Notes: generated by a model not told the origin, from the letters alone. Shown: positions 13,010 to 25,625, counted from the stretch's first letter. The stretch: DNA of 64,000 nucleotides from Echinarachnius parma (GCA_037951105.1 JBAMJV010003993.1:248001-312000), one strand, 5' to 3'. A program made the numbers and translations.

Positions 13010-13830
13010 CGCTTTCGTATAAAGACCGAGACGCGGGACCGAGACTGACTGCATGAAGATGAGCTAGCGTCGAGTCAGAGCCGGAGCAGAAGCCCGGTGA
13101 ATGAGCGGCAGACTAGCCTCGCCTGCCGCCGACCCGACCGGCGTAGCTCATTCTCAGACACCGTATCGCGAAGTCACTTGCCGGTCACTATCGTATACAA
13201 ATTACAATGTCAATGCCAATGAATGGGCAAAAGTAAGTCGCAAATTTGTTTTAAATAAAGCACATTAATGTGCTTAATCGGCAGAGTCGCCACAGAGTCT
13301 AGTTCTAGTTTAAATGATGTTATACGCTAACGTCAGTTAATTATCCTAAGTCTAAGACAGGAATAAATAGCATACAAATACAATTCCGACATTTTTTTTG
13401 TCGTCTGCTTAATATCTCGATACGTCATCCTCACTCACAAACGGTTTTTGTACACACAGTTTTGCCGACAAAAATTGTTATCATCATGAAAATGCCGATG
13501 CGGTTTATTTTAATAAGACTATGATTGGAATGAGCGATTTTGTAAAAAATTCCCATATACATGAAATGTCAAACAAAATTATATATTTTAGTGTCAATCT
13601 GTACAAAATCGGACTTCTGGTCTATTTATCAAATCTACAATCTACCGAAAAACGTTACTGTCAACTGGGGCGCCCTTCGAAATGGTCACAAAAAATAATT
13701 CGCGATTTCTCATAGACTGCGTGTATAACAATATACGAGTTGACCTTCCTGAAGGCAACACGGTCTCGTGTTTACCGCCCTCAACGTTCGTTGCTCAAAA
13801 TATACGAATCGCTTGAGATCACTCGTCATT
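13010..13830 (-). repeat. Right arm of the large inverted repeat (mirror of the KIFBP 5' flank)
   Basis: Diverged inverted copy of 7800-8765: same order of blocks, including the CpG-rich part (13020-13170) and the TACAAAATCGGACTTCTGGT to CAACGTTCGTTG part (13600-13795). It does not include a copy of KIFBP exon 7703-7768. No gene is seen to its right. Confidence 0.75.
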
Positions 13831-14378
13831 CGACATATTCTCGATGCTCATTGGTCAGAAGCCAACATTCAGGTCTGATAAGATTTATGTAACTATTTGT
13901 GCAATCGGACCAACATGCCTTTTTTAGTCTTCCTTACCAGCCGGCTAGCCAGAATAACTTTCAGTCTGTATACACCATCGATATCGATGGTATACACGTA
14001 TGTAGAGCCCAGCTTGTACTACTAGGGTCACTTGTCAGAAATACAGAAGCTATAAAATGGGGTGTCCTTTTACAAATATAACTTCAGTGGAAATGGTCAG
14101 CAAAGGCAGACTCAGTCTTCGACTTTTAGAGGAATAAACATAAACTATAACTTTTTGTCTTTATTTTTTATTTTTTATTTATTTATTATTTTATTTTGTA
14201 TGTTTTATTTATTTATTTATTTTAATTATTTATGTTTTTATAGATTTTTTTTTGAGGGGAGGGGGGGGGGGGGGGGGATGTTTTCCATATCATTAACCCT
14301 AAAAAGACTGGGGGGACTGATTTAGCCCCCCCCCCCCCCCCCTCTCCGCTATTTTCGTGATTACTTCGCAACGCTTAA

Positions 14379-15100
14379 AGGGTACCACCAGACAGAGATT
14401 TAGCTCTCTTACATCAAAGACATATCCCAAATGAACATACAAAACAAGTCTGTGATCCTGAACGTATTTCTACATCGCCAGGGAATCATTTATAATATCA
14501 CCTTTCAATCATTCGGTCAGCGCAGTTCTGATAAAGATATCAATTAACGATTCTCTTATCGACCGCAACTGCGATATATCGCAGCAAGCAGAGAAAATCT
14601 CAAAAATCTCTTGTGTGCAGCGAATAAAATATCAACTTGGCTTTTAGAAAGAACATCTATCACGACACGTAGCGCTATACAAGCACACTATACATTGCAT
14701 GCACGAGTAACCTACATGCATTGTGCGGTGGCATTGAAGTGTACCACTAACGACTTCAATGTGCGGTGGCTATTTAGCGCCTGGGCATTATATGTGTACA
14801 TCAAAGTGCGAGCGCTCGCTCGGGCGTATTGCATGCATGCCCGAAACGATACTAATATCGCATGGGCTATGCGATAAATCGCACATACTACCATATAACG
14901 TACGTGTATTGATTGAGCGGTCATGCAAACAAGTCGCGCGCCGCGAACCACTAAATAGCCGTGGTTCCGTAGGTCGTAGTATATAAATTGCATTGTTCTC
15001 AAATTACAGAAACATATCAGAACCCATGAGAGTATGATTGATATTCAATTATAGTACCAAAACAACTAAGCATTGGTTTTATAATGCCCGGTGGTACCCT
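14379..15100. mobile_element. F2 TTAA MITE nested in the outer element
   Basis: 722 bp with ends AGGGTACCACC and GGTGGTACCCT, flanked by TTAA at 14375-14378 and 15101-15104. Homologous, in reverse orientation, to 23589-24721 (shared internal GCGATATATCGCAGCAAGCA). No coding capacity. Confidence 0.85.
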
Positions 15101-15104
15101 TTAA

Positions 15105-15663
15105 AGGGGAATTCCACCCAAGAAATGTGAAGTCTGCTATAAAATGAGGTGAATATGAAGAATCATGATCCAAAATCTGAGCCAAAACGGTAGAGCAATA
15201 AAAAAGTTATGACAGGATGAACTTTGCTCCGATTTTTAATATCGTTCGCAATCGCTATCGATCGTGACGTCACTTGCGAGCTGCAGCCATTTTGATTTTA
15301 CATGGAAATTTTACAAAATTTTAATTTTCTTCATAACAAAGCAAATTTATGAGCTTACAAATTCCCATGAGGTTGGCCCATCGATATTCTTCTATGAATT
15401 TGTTAAAACAAGCAGAGAAAAATGAATTTTTAGCTATGAAAATGAGAAATAAGTGTATTTTCATGTACTAAAGCCATGGCGAGTTGCTCGTGAATGATGT
15501 TGCATTTGGCGGCAATTTTGAAACGATCGCTCATTACTACATGATGTTCAAATAGGTATAACTCCCGTGTTTCTTGTTCGATTTTGATCAAATTTTCACC
15601 AATTATTCCTCTTGTTCTGCTTATTCAAATAACGAATAGTTTTATCAGGTCCGGAATACCCCT
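15105..15663. mobile_element. F3 TTAA MITE abutting F2
   Basis: 559 bp with ends AGGGGAATTCC and GGAATACCCCT. It shares the TTAA at 15101-15104 with F2 and has its own at 15664-15667. Non-coding. The two MITEs lie end to end at what was one TTAA of the outer element. Confidence 0.8.
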
Positions 15664-15950
15664 TTAAATATTTTACGGTGCCACATCATGACTTTTTTCC
15701 TCAGAGTCTTGCGCAACTTTTGATATCAAATTTGCGATGACCGCGGGTGTACCGTTCTAAAGTTACGTGACCTTTTGTAAGTGAGCGTCGGCCCGAAAAT
15801 CGCTAAAATTTGTGTACAAATCCTATGGAAATTGACTTTTTTTCTAGAATAGACAAAACCTTCATTATTTTTCATTCTGATCACTGCAATCATTTAATTT
15901 TGGGCTACAAATGGTTGAATAATGGTTAATATTTTATTCCATCAACAAAA

Positions 15951-18472
15951 TATACTCCGCAAAAAAAGAAACTGGACACTTGTATAAGTTGAAATATTTC
16001 ATATTAATGTACGATAAAATGTACATGATCATATATCAAATTAAAGGGAATTTAGTCCTCTTAGTATATCCCCTAATGAAGTGTAAATAAATGTTGTGAA
16101 ATTTTTTGCTATAATCTTGGAAACATTTTAAAATTTGGTCTTAATACATTACTGATGAGAAAAAGTGATGTTTCCATTTTTTATTTTTGGTCCCAGGGTG
16201 CATTTTGGCGATTTTAAAGATAATTAGCTAATTTGCATATTTGTGAAATAAGGTCAGGGGTCATTTTCTACAATATTGATAAAAACTAGTATTCTAGGGT
16301 ATTTTGGGGCAAGGATTCCATTTCCGGTGCTCGTTTGTAAGTGATGTATGGGAAACACTCTGAAATCCAAGATGGCTGCCCCTAATTTGCATATTTATGA
16401 ATATTATTGATTTTCAGTGGCTACAGCCCCTAATAAGCAATCATTCCGGATTATTATTTGTCAGTTATGTTCTAAGTATGCATTTAAGATATCAGAGATG
16501 AGTTGCCATCGTGGCAACCTCTATAAGCAATGCATATTATTTGCATAATTATGTATTTTACCTAATTTGCATATTCCCCAAAATCGAGTATATTGGGAAC
16601 CCGGCAAGTAAAAAAGACAAGTAATACCACTTTTCCAAGGTTTTGGGGGGCAGCAGATCCATTTTTGATACTTATTTACCTGTATCACCATGGCATCCAT
16701 CTCAAATCCAAGATGACTGCTCCCTAAATTACACATGTTATCATACACGACTATATTATTTAGGTTATATTAGATTGATATTATAATGTTTTGACTTTTA
16801 ATTATTGGAATGAGCAACTAGAATATTTGAATCACAATGTAGTTGTTTGCTTACAGTAAGCAAATCATACTTTTATCAATTAAATGCCGTTTAAGTAGCA
16901 AATAGCATTATTTACTTTAAAATGACAATTGCGGCCATCTTGAATTTATGTGGGTTGCTGAGGTTATACAGGTAAATAAGTATCATGAATGGATTCGTTG
17001 CCCCCTAAAACCTTGGAAAAGTGGTATTACTTGTCTTTTTTACTTGCCGGGTTCCCAATATACTCGATTTGGGGGAATATGCAAATTAGGTAAAATACAT
17101 ATTTATGCAAATATGCATTGCTAGAGGTTGCCATGATGGTAACTCATCTTTGATATCTTAAATACATACTTAGAACATAACTGACAAATAATAATCCGGA
17201 ATTATTGCTTATTAGGGGCTGTAGCCACTGAAAATCAATAATATTCATAAATATGCAAATTAGGGGAAGCCATCTTTGATTTCAGAGTGTTTCCCATACA
17301 GCACTTACAAACGAGCACCGGAAATGGAATCCTTGCCTCAAAATACCCTAGAATACTAGTTTTTATCAATATTGTACTATTCCTAGATAGAAAATGACCC
17401 CTGACCTTATTTCACAAATATGCAAATTTGCTAATTATCTTTAAAATCGCCAAAATGCACCCTGGGACCAAAAATTAAAAATGGAAACATCACTTTTTCT
17501 CATCAGTAATGTATTTAGACCAAATTAAAAACTGTTTCCAAGATTATAGCAAAAAAAATTGCTGCTTTACATAACCTGATAGACTATCTACATGCAGGGT
17601 ATAACCTAAAGGTGTAATCGTTCATGCATGAAATACCATGGTCAATTAACACTAGCAAGGTCTGTTTTCAAAAATAGCAAAACAATGGAGGACCACACCA
17701 TTCGACTGAAGTGATAGTAAGCGTTTCACTTAAAACAAGATGAGCGGGGCAAGTAAAGTATGACATTATTCAACTTTATTGTTATGAACAAACTCTGGAA
17801 ATACAAATTTGTCAATAAAACAGGGCCAGGTTATGAGAGCACTATCATACTGGTCTGTATTACAGGCATGAAGCTTGTCTATTTCATGTGTCCCCTGCAA
17901 TTTTAATCATATTTACCTAGAGAAATGTAATGTTAAAGACTGCCCAACTGTTTGACCAAGGGTGACTTCAGCTTTTGAAGATCTTTGGACTACGGTATAA
18001 TTCTTGAGAAGAATTTATACCATTTTCATGCTGAAATAAGGGCACAAACTGTGGTTTTGACTAATAAAGCTTTGCCATGGAATTCCCCATTTTGTTACTT
18101 TTGGATGAAAATAACACCTATAACGTTCACAATTTGTCTTCATTTATACTTTTTATTGAGATGAAGATAGAAAAGATCACATTTGTAATGAAAAATTATG
18201 CCATCTCATGAATATAGCGTTTTACATTATGCTTATCAACATTTATATGGTTGAGTGGATGTTCCATTTTTGCTATTTTTGAAAACAGACCTTGGTGTGG
18301 TTAATTGACCGTGACAAGTCATGCATGAATGATTTCATCTGGATTTCATGCGAATATTGAAGAGGGTAATTTTATCTTTAATTTGATATACAATATCATA
18401 TATTTTATTGTTAATGAATACAAAATATTTGGTCTCATACAAGTGTCCAGTTTCTTTTTTTGCGGAGTATAT
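15951..18472. mobile_element. Foldback / Tc1-mariner-like element with a long internal palindrome
   Basis: Long terminal inverted repeats of about 34 bp, beginning TATACTCCGC and ending GCGGAGTATA, each followed inward by a run of A or T and then GAAACTGGACACTTGTAT or its complement. The interior holds inverted arms (about 16105-16683 and 16968-17560) around a spacer of about 0.29 kb. A further inverted pair spans 17622-17690 and 18266-18332. TA repeats at both borders suit a TA-targeting element, but no transposase remains. Confidence 0.75.
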
Positions 18473-18742
18473 ATAACAAATATTTTTAAAATGCAAAAAA
18501 TACAAAAAAATGCAATTTTTGCATAATTAATTAGCTCTAATTAGAATATTCTAATTAATTGTTTTTGTTTTACCTACGCAATATTGTAGACCTTATGGAC
18601 ATCTATCACCATGCCAAATTTGGAGCCGATCAGAGTTTTGGTTGCCGAGATCTTAGGGGGGGCCCTTTTAGCCCCCCCCCCCCCCCCCCCCCCCCCGTTT
18701 TTTAAAGGTTCAAAATAGCCTTTTTAGTCTTTTTAGGGTTAA

Positions 18743-19420
18743 ATTTGCAAGTTTAGAATCGTTTAAACGATTTTAGTCAGTGGCGTAGCGACAATAATTT
18801 GGAAAAAACAATAGAAAACACAAGGGGACATTTTTTGAAAAATAAAGAAATACATAAGGTGTGCCGTGCCGTTCAGGAAATTAAAAAATTTGCATTCCGT
18901 GTTGATGCTTCAGAAACGAATCGCACGGGTCTTAGCGTTTAACCCATAAACTGCTGAAATTCTATGTATACATGTAGTTCCGTTAACTGCCGAGCATATT
19001 TTAAGGTAGAGTGGAATTTGTACTTCAGTTACCTAAAAAATTGCATAAAATTGTAGGAAGGTGCTATGGTTGTAAATGAGGTATCATTTGAAAGAGTATG
19101 ACATGTCCTAAATCATGAACCATATTTTGTGGTTATGTGATGTAATTTGACACCCTATTACGTAACATTTATTTCAAACAAATACATAAGACTTGGTTAT
19201 GTAATAGTGAACTTTCTTACAAAACCATACCAGAAGATGTTTTGTTTTTCTCCATTTTTTTCAGGATCAGATGGGTCAATATTCATAATCCTTTGCTGAA
19301 AATTTAAATTGTTCAGGCCCATTATTTTTTTTATTTCATTTTTTTATATATTTTTGATACCGGGTGTCAAATTACTTCCAAAAAGTGGTCAGCTGTTGTA
19401 TGTCAGTGAAATTGGTTACT
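18743..19420. other. No gene seen
   Basis: AT-rich spacer after the outer TTAA element. It contains phrases such as 'gtatcatttgaaag' that recur loosely in other repeats of the window (around 44360 and 44590), so it is probably old transposon sequence. Confidence 0.4.
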
Positions 19421-19454
19421 TTTGACTATAATCTCTAGTCTAATTTCATTTTTG

Positions 19455-19885
19455 CCATACAGTTATCATCACTATCATCAACAACATCATTATCACCAAC
19501 ATATCATCATTTTCACCGTCATCATCATCAATCATCATCATCGACATCGTTACCATCACGATCAACATTGTCAACATCTTCATCATTATCAACATCATCA
19601 TCACAACCGTCAACATCATCACGTCATCATTGTCCAGATTATCACGTCATCATTGTCACGATCATCAACGTCATCATCGTCACGATTATCATCACAATCA
19701 TCGACGTAAAAATCGTCACGATTATCACGTCATCATTGTCACGATCATCAACGTCATCATCGTCACGATTATCATCACAATCATCGACGTAAAAATCTTC
19801 ACGTTTATCATCACAATCGTCGACGTCATCGTCACGATCGTCACAATCATCACGTCATCGGCCATCGACATGATTATCGCCATCA
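19455..19885. repeat. ATC/GTC-rich micro- and minisatellite
   Basis: Imperfect (ATC)n/(GTC)n tract with embedded higher-order repeats of about 90 bp; the block CACGTCATCATTGTCACGAT occurs twice. Long His- or Ser-rich open frames across it are products of the repeat. Confidence 0.85.
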
Positions 19886-20449
19886 CTGATTCATCAAAGT
19901 CATTGTGATCACTTCAAAATAACAATGAATCCAATTACCAGTATTCACGAAAATAAATCAAAGGTTTGTACAAATGTTGTGAATGAAATTTTCTTGTTCA
20001 TTTTATAAAAATCACAATCCAATTCAATTGAATTTGAAAATGAAGAAAACAGACATCGATTGAAAAAAGGTGATTGCATGTTTTGTTTTATCAATCACAA
20101 TTATTACAAAGCATCTATGATCAATCTACTATCAATTAAATCCCTTCTTCTCAAGTAGCACAAAATAATGAAATAAACATTTCATGCATGTTTTTATAAT
20201 TAACCAAAAACTTAATTTGTGTTGTGGCAAAAAAAATGCCAATTTTGCCTGGCAGGGGCAAAAAATCCTATCCAAAAACACCTCGTAGATAAACAAACAT
20301 TATCTCAAAATCATAAAATAGTGAGGTGAAAGAAAAGGACCAAAATTCCCCTGCGACCCACGCGCAGCGTGCGATCAAGCAAGCTCCAGGCAATATATAT
20401 TCAACTATCATATCACCCCATAGTTATGTGGTGGTTGGAGTTGGTGTTA

Positions 20450-20700
20450 GATATTTTTAACGAAACGAAGACCCGGCCCGCCTCCTCATAGATTTATTCA
20501 AAAATCGCCTGCAGCTTGATGTTTCAGCAGCAGACATCGAGCGGTCCCATCGAGTAGGGAAGATGAAGCCTGGCAAGCACCGCGCTCTGATCATCAAACT
20601 GTGCAGCTACAGTGTTAGAAAGAACATCATCCAGTCGCGAAGGAAGCTCAAGGGTACAGGTATTTCCATCCATGAAGATCTGACAGCAAGGAAACAAAGA
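20450..20700 (+). pseudogene. LINE ORF1 fragment
   Basis: A short open stretch encodes ...QLDVSAADIERSHRVGKMK... RRKLKGTGISIHEDLTARKQ, a block typical of the ORF1 RNA-binding domain of CR1/L2/jockey-like LINEs. It has no start and runs straight into the 5'-truncated RT element that follows, possibly after internal deletion. Confidence 0.65.
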
Positions 20701-23345
20701 ACATTATAATAAATGTAGAAATAGTTATACAAAACAAATTCGGGCTGCAAAAAGACAATATTATTTGTCAAAATGTAATACTTTTAAAGGAAATATAAAT
20801 AAGACTTGGAAACTCATTAATGATGTTTTACAAAGAAGCATAAAGTGCAGTAAAGCCTCTGTATTTACTCTCAATGGATTACTTTTGACTGATCCACAAG
20901 ACATTGCAGAGGGTTTTAATAATTATTTTAAAGACATTGGTCAATCTATAGCAAATAAGTATCTTACAAATATAAATGTTCATTTTACTTCATTTTTGAC
21001 TCAATATTATCCCCACACAGCTTATTTTGTACCCATAACAGTACAGGAAACTATAGACCATACATTATCTTTTAAAAATGGTAAAGCCCCAGGCTTTGAC
21101 TATATTGATGTTTATGTTGTAAAGACAATTATCCATTTAATATGTAAGTCTCTTTGTAATATTGTTAATTTGTGTATTGAACAAGGCATTGTCCCAAATT
21201 ATCTTAAAATGGTCTTGCCAAAGTTATTCCCATACATAAGAATGGACCTAAAGATATGTTTTCTAATTATAGACCTATTTCTTTGCTTCCATTCTTCTCT
21301 AAAATAAAAAAAATCAAACACGCAATTTGGTTTTAGGGCCAAACATTCAACTGCTCATGCCCTTTCAAACTCTTTAGTTCATGTATCACAAGCAATGGAG
21401 AGTAATGAGATTATAGTTGGTATTTTTTTAGATTTTCAAAAGGCTTTTGACTCTATTAGTCATGATGTGTTACTTGCAAAACTTCATTACTATGGTATAC
21501 GTGGCACCACATTGAATTTGTTTTGAAGTTATTTGAGTGATAGGAAACAATTTACAGTGTATGATTTTAAATACTCTAATCAGCAACCAGTCTGCTGTGG
21601 TTTCCCCCAGGGTTCAATCATGGGGCCCCTTTTATTTTTGATATCCATACATGATTTGCATTTAGTTTCTCCATTATTACACTTTTTATTGTTTGCAGAT
21701 GACACAAATATATTTTATCAACATAATAAAGATCCAGATTATTTGATGGAGACTTTAAATATTGAACTCCGTAAGGTTTGTGAGTGGATCAAGGCAAATA
21801 GATTACAATTGAATTATGAGAAAACTCACATTATTGTCTTAACCCTAACCAGGCCGGGTTATTTTGGCTATGCTATAGCCGGGGGGGGGTGGATTCCACC
21901 CCCCCCTGAGATCTCGGTCGCCGAACGCGCGGCCGCCACAAAATTTGGCACACAGATAGATTGCGACATAATCTACAAGATTGCATTGTTAGTTTTTTGA
22001 AAATAATCAATTTCGAATTAATTATGCAAATTTATGCAAAAATCCCCTTTTTGAAAATAAATCACTAAATATGGCTCAGAATATGCTAATTTTGTGCATG
22101 AATATTCTTTATGAACTAATTATCAGGTTTTCAACATTAAAAATTGCGACAGCCAAAAAATTCCTTATGTATTTCTTTGTTTTTTGAATTTCTTATGTAT
22201 TTCTTTGTTTTTTTACTTTTGTTTTTTATTATTTTTTTTGATGGAATAAATTATTAACCATTATTCAACAACTTTTAGCCAAAAATTAAATGACTGCAGT
22301 GATTAGAATGAAAAATAATGAAGGTTTTGTCTATTATAGGAAAAAATCAATTTCCATAGGATTTGTACACCAATCACAAAATTTGGCGATTTTCGGGCCG
22401 ACGCTCACTTACAAAAGGTCACGTGACTTTAGAACCGTATACCTGGTCGTCGCAAATTTGGTCTCAAAAGTTGCGCAAGACTTCAATGAAAAAACTCATG
22501 AAGTCGCGCGGCAATACCTGCGTGCGTTGCGGAATTATCGCGCGAAAAGTTGAGGGGGGGGTGGATTCCACCCCCCCCCCCCCCCGGCCTGGTTAGGGTT
22601 AAATGCTAATAAAGAAAATATTGATAAAATAAGAATATATATGGATGATAAAGAAATACAGCACACTGATTCAACAAAGTTTTTAGGCATTATTATTGAT
22701 AGAGATTTGAAATGGAGAGTCATGTTTGTGATATTTTACGCAAAATTTTGAAAATGATAGGAATCATGGGTAAGCTTCAAGACACTTTGCCACAAACTGT
22801 TTTGTTATTATTGTATAATAAAATGGTCTTGCCATCATATTGTAACATTATTTGGGAATCATGCAACAAATATTTATTAGATGTGCATCAGTATAATACG
22901 AGATTTGCCTCTGACACTCGATTAATATATGGACATAAATCTTTTTCAAATTCTATATTTTTATATAAAGGACCATTATTGTGGAACAAACTTACCAATG
23001 ACATTAAACAGTGTGCAACATTAAGCACTTTTAAAAGAAAATTGCAACAAATTTAAATGCAACAGCCCTCCCTTCTGTTATCCTTCATTTTACCCCTTTT
23101 CTATTGTAATGCTCTAGGGTCATCTATCCATAAGTTCTCTGCAACTCTCCTGACGATCCTTCCACTTCATAATTCTTATCTTCTTTCTCTCTCTCTCTCT
23201 TCTCTTCTTCTTGTTTTTTTGTATTTGTTTGTTTGTTATGATGTTATCCAACTTACTTTGTACTTATTATTGTAATGATTTATGTAAATTGTACTTGTGT
23301 ATATATTGTATTTGCATGTTTTTATGAAAGTGGTTAATAAAATTC
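20701..23345 (+). pseudogene. Degenerate CR1/L2/jockey-like LINE reverse transcriptase, interrupted by a MITE
   Basis: RT domain in pieces: 20720-21240 (FNNYFKDIGQSIA, NGKAPGFDYID), 21320-21840 after a frame change (FLDFQKAFDSISHDVL, GFPQGSIMGPLLF, LLFADDTNIFY) and 22603-23056 (STKFLGIIIDRDLKW, then the LPSYCNIIWE tail). Frame breaks near 21236 and 21300 and a TGA near 21525 disable it. It ends in a short AATTC microsatellite (23339-23358), as many CR1/L2 elements do. A TTAA MITE (21843-22598) splits the RT gene; the codon series on either side is continuous once one TTAA is counted. Confidence 0.88.
21843..22598. mobile_element. F1-type TTAA MITE inserted in the LINE
   Basis: 756 bp, TTAA at 21839-21842 and 22599-22602, ends CCCTAACCAGGCCGGG and CCCGGCCTGGTTAGGG. 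G-run/C-run hairpins sit beside both ends (about 21881-21906 and 22552-22585). The interior matches 51434-52190 and 32980-33690 in inverted orientation. Confidence 0.92.
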
Positions 23346-23359
23346 AATTCAATTCAATA

Positions 23360-23470
23360 CCAGTTTGTCTAATTCTCAGTTAGGCTACTCTTCACTTGGT
23401 CTATATGCAATTCGTCTAATTACCGTTTGGTCTATAACCATTTGGTAATCGCTTCCACAAGGTATGGTTC
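23360..23470. repeat. Degenerate 'gtctaat' minisatellite fragment
   Basis: Short repeated phrases (TTTGTCTAATT, TTGGTCTATA, TTCGTCTAATTACC) are the reverse complement of the array at 25195-25625. The two therefore flank 23.5-25.2 kb in inverted orientation. Confidence 0.6.
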
Positions 23471-23928
23471 CCCCGACTATGAGCAACTTGTCTCTTATGG
23501 ATTAATGACTCTCTCTCCAGTCATCCATGACTTATCACCACAATGTAGCTTAACTTTACAGATCAGGAAATATTTATGCAACATTTAAAGGGTACCGCCG
23601 GGCATGATAAAACCAATCCTTAGTTGTTTTGGTACTATAATTGAATACCAATCATACTCTCATGGGGTCTGATATGTTTCTGTAATTTGAGAACAATGCA
23701 ATTAATTACTACGACCTACGGAACCACGGCTATTTACTGGTTCGCTGTGCGCGACTTTGTTTGCACGACCGCTCAATCAATACGCGTACGTTATTATGGT
23801 AGTATGCGATTTATCGCATAGCCCATGCGATAGTATCGTTTCGCGCGTGCTCGCACTCTAGCCACGGCCACCGCATCGCACCATATCTCTGCATGCATGC
23901 AATATGTATACATGCTATTGCTTGTACA

Positions 23929-23952
23929 TTAGGGTTAGGGTTAGGGTTAGGG
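23929..23952. repeat. Interstitial TTAGGG repeat
   Basis: Four perfect TTAGGG units inside a MITE. This is the animal telomere motif, but the array is too short to be a telomere. Confidence 0.9.
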
Positions 23953-23997
23953 TATATATATATATATTTTTAAAAACCAACACCAATCAAGCAATCC

Positions 23998-24062
23998 GAA
24001 ATAGCTCCGTGGATAGAGAGTTAGATTTATACGCTAGAGATCCCTGGTTCGAATCGTACCTT
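23998..24062 (+). repeat. tRNA-derived SINE head
   Basis: A-box-like TAGCTCCGTGGATAGAG and B-box-like GGTTCGAATCG at tRNA spacing. The acceptor stem does not pair properly, so this is a SINE head or tRNA relic rather than a functional tRNA. Confidence 0.55.
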
Positions 24063-25194
24063 GGTCCAATGTTTTTTGTATTTGCTATTCGTTCGGCACT
24101 CGACTAAATGTTCGAAATTATACAAGTCGGAAATTTCGGGTATGCATATGGTCTCTGACCAAGTCGCTAATTCACAAGAAGTTGCTGAATGGTTTGGGAA
24201 ACGCAAATTCGCAACCCGCCCGACCCTAAAAATACCGCCGACCCTAAAGGTTTTTTCTGATTAAAAAAAAATAATAATAAAAAAAAAATTTCCAACTGCG
24301 ATATGTGTTATTTGTGTAATTTGCGAATCCTGAAAAAAAAAACCCTACCTACCTACCCTAATGTTTGGTTGCCCGTTACTCCAATTCAACAATTTATTGT
24401 TTTTGGCCTTATAGCGCTACTCGTGTCTCTCTCTCTCTCTCTTATAGCTCCGTCTATACGCACTGTGCTGCAGCAGCGCGCGCACACAAGCGATTTTCGA
24501 GATTTTCTCTGCTTGCTGCGATATATCGCAGATGCGATCAATAAGAGGATCGTTAAGTGGTATCGTTATCGGAACTGCGCTGACAGAATGAGTGATATGT
24601 GATATTAAAAATGATTCCCTAGCAATGTAGAAATACTTTCAGGATCACAGACTTGTTTTGTATGTTCATTTGGAATATGTCTTTGATGTAAGAGAGCTAA
24701 ATCTCTGTCCGGAGGTACCCTTTAAATATTGACAATGTTGGTCAGTTTCAATGATCTTAGGGTTGATATAAATGTGTATTGTATGCATAAACTTGTTGTT
24801 TTCACGTAATAGCATTTCAAATCCAGAGGGAACTTTCCATGATGTTCCAGACAAGAAAGTTAACATCTGCTATGTTATATGATTTAGTTTATGTACAAAG
24901 GTAACACAACTTTATACTTTTAGCCTTTCTGAGCTCGATTAGAATGTGACTTTTCGAATGTTATATGTTGACAAGTTATTTTGACATCATAACATTATGC
25001 TTTCACAAAATATAATTATATTACACTAGTTATTTATAAGCTGGTAATTTTAACTTGTCTAGTTTGCTATGAATGCATAGGATCTAACATGGGTTAAAAC
25101 ACTTCTTGAACTTTTTTACAAGTTAGAACTTAGTGGACGATGCAAAATATTACTAACCCTGAATTACAATTATCAAACTTTACACCAACCTAAC

Positions 25195-25625
25195 ATTAGA
25201 CCTTAAGACCAAATGGTCATTAGACCATGTGGTCATTAGATCAAGTCAGACATTAGCCCAAGTGGGGGTAGCCCAACTGTCTATTAGACCAAACGGGAAG
25301 ATGATGAAACGGTGATTAGACCAAGTGATGAATTGCCCATCTGGATATAGCCGAAGTGGGTGTAGCCCAAATGGCTATTAGACGTAGTGATATTAGACGA
25401 ACTGATAATTAGACGAAGTGATAATAGACGAATTGAATATTAGACAATCTGGTGTTTAGATGATCTGGCAGGTAGACTAAGTGGTATTGGGTATAGCCCA
25501 AATGGTTATTAGACGAACTGGCTAATAAACCAAGTGGTTGTAGACGAAATGGGATTAGACTACGTGGGATGAGATGAAGCGGATATTAGACAAAGCGGGG
25601 TTAGACCAAGTGGCAGTTTACCTTG
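25195..25625. repeat. Degenerate minisatellite ('ttagaccaagtgg' type)
   Basis: Roughly 20-24 bp units of the form ATTAGAC(C/G)AA(G/C)TGG, repeated about 18 times with heavy divergence. A related array lies at about 50520-50830. Confidence 0.8.

Larger units (their letters stand above)
14297..18738. mobile_element. Outer TTAA (piggyBac-type) element carrying three nested insertions
   Basis: Flanked by TTAA at 14293-14296 and 18739-18742, with inverted ends CCCTAAAAAGACT and AGTCTTTTTAGGG. Next to each end is a G-run plus C-run hairpin (14259-14342 region and 18655-18698). Internal sequence (15665-15945, 18472-18700) is homologous to the uninterrupted copies at 21843-22598 and 51434-52190. Nested inside are an F2 element (14379-15100), an F3 element (15105-15663) and a 2.5 kb foldback element (15951-18472). 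No transposase is seen, so it is non-autonomous. Confidence 0.8.
23589..24721. mobile_element. F2 TTAA MITE, second copy, with internal insertion
   Basis: 1133 bp with ends AGGGTACCGCC and GGAGGTACCCT, TTAA at 23585-23588 and 24722-24725. Both outer portions align, inverted, with 14379-15100. The extra roughly 400 bp holds four TTAGGG units (23929-23952), a TA run and a tRNA-like sequence (23998-24062). Confidence 0.82.

Noticed and set aside
14611-15002. Open frames on both strands (88-96 codons)
   Set aside because: They lie entirely inside an F2 MITE whose second copy does not preserve them.
19422-19908. Overlapping His- or Ser-rich open frames
   Set aside because: They are translations of an ATC/GTC repeat in different frames.
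22290-22596. Open frame (VIRMKNNEGFVY...) also present at 33291-32848 and 51769-51335, which might look like a conserved small protein
   Set aside because: It is shared because all are copies of the same MITE. The copy at 51.4-51.8 kb and the one near 15.7-15.9 kb change frame in the middle, so there is no sign of coding constraint.
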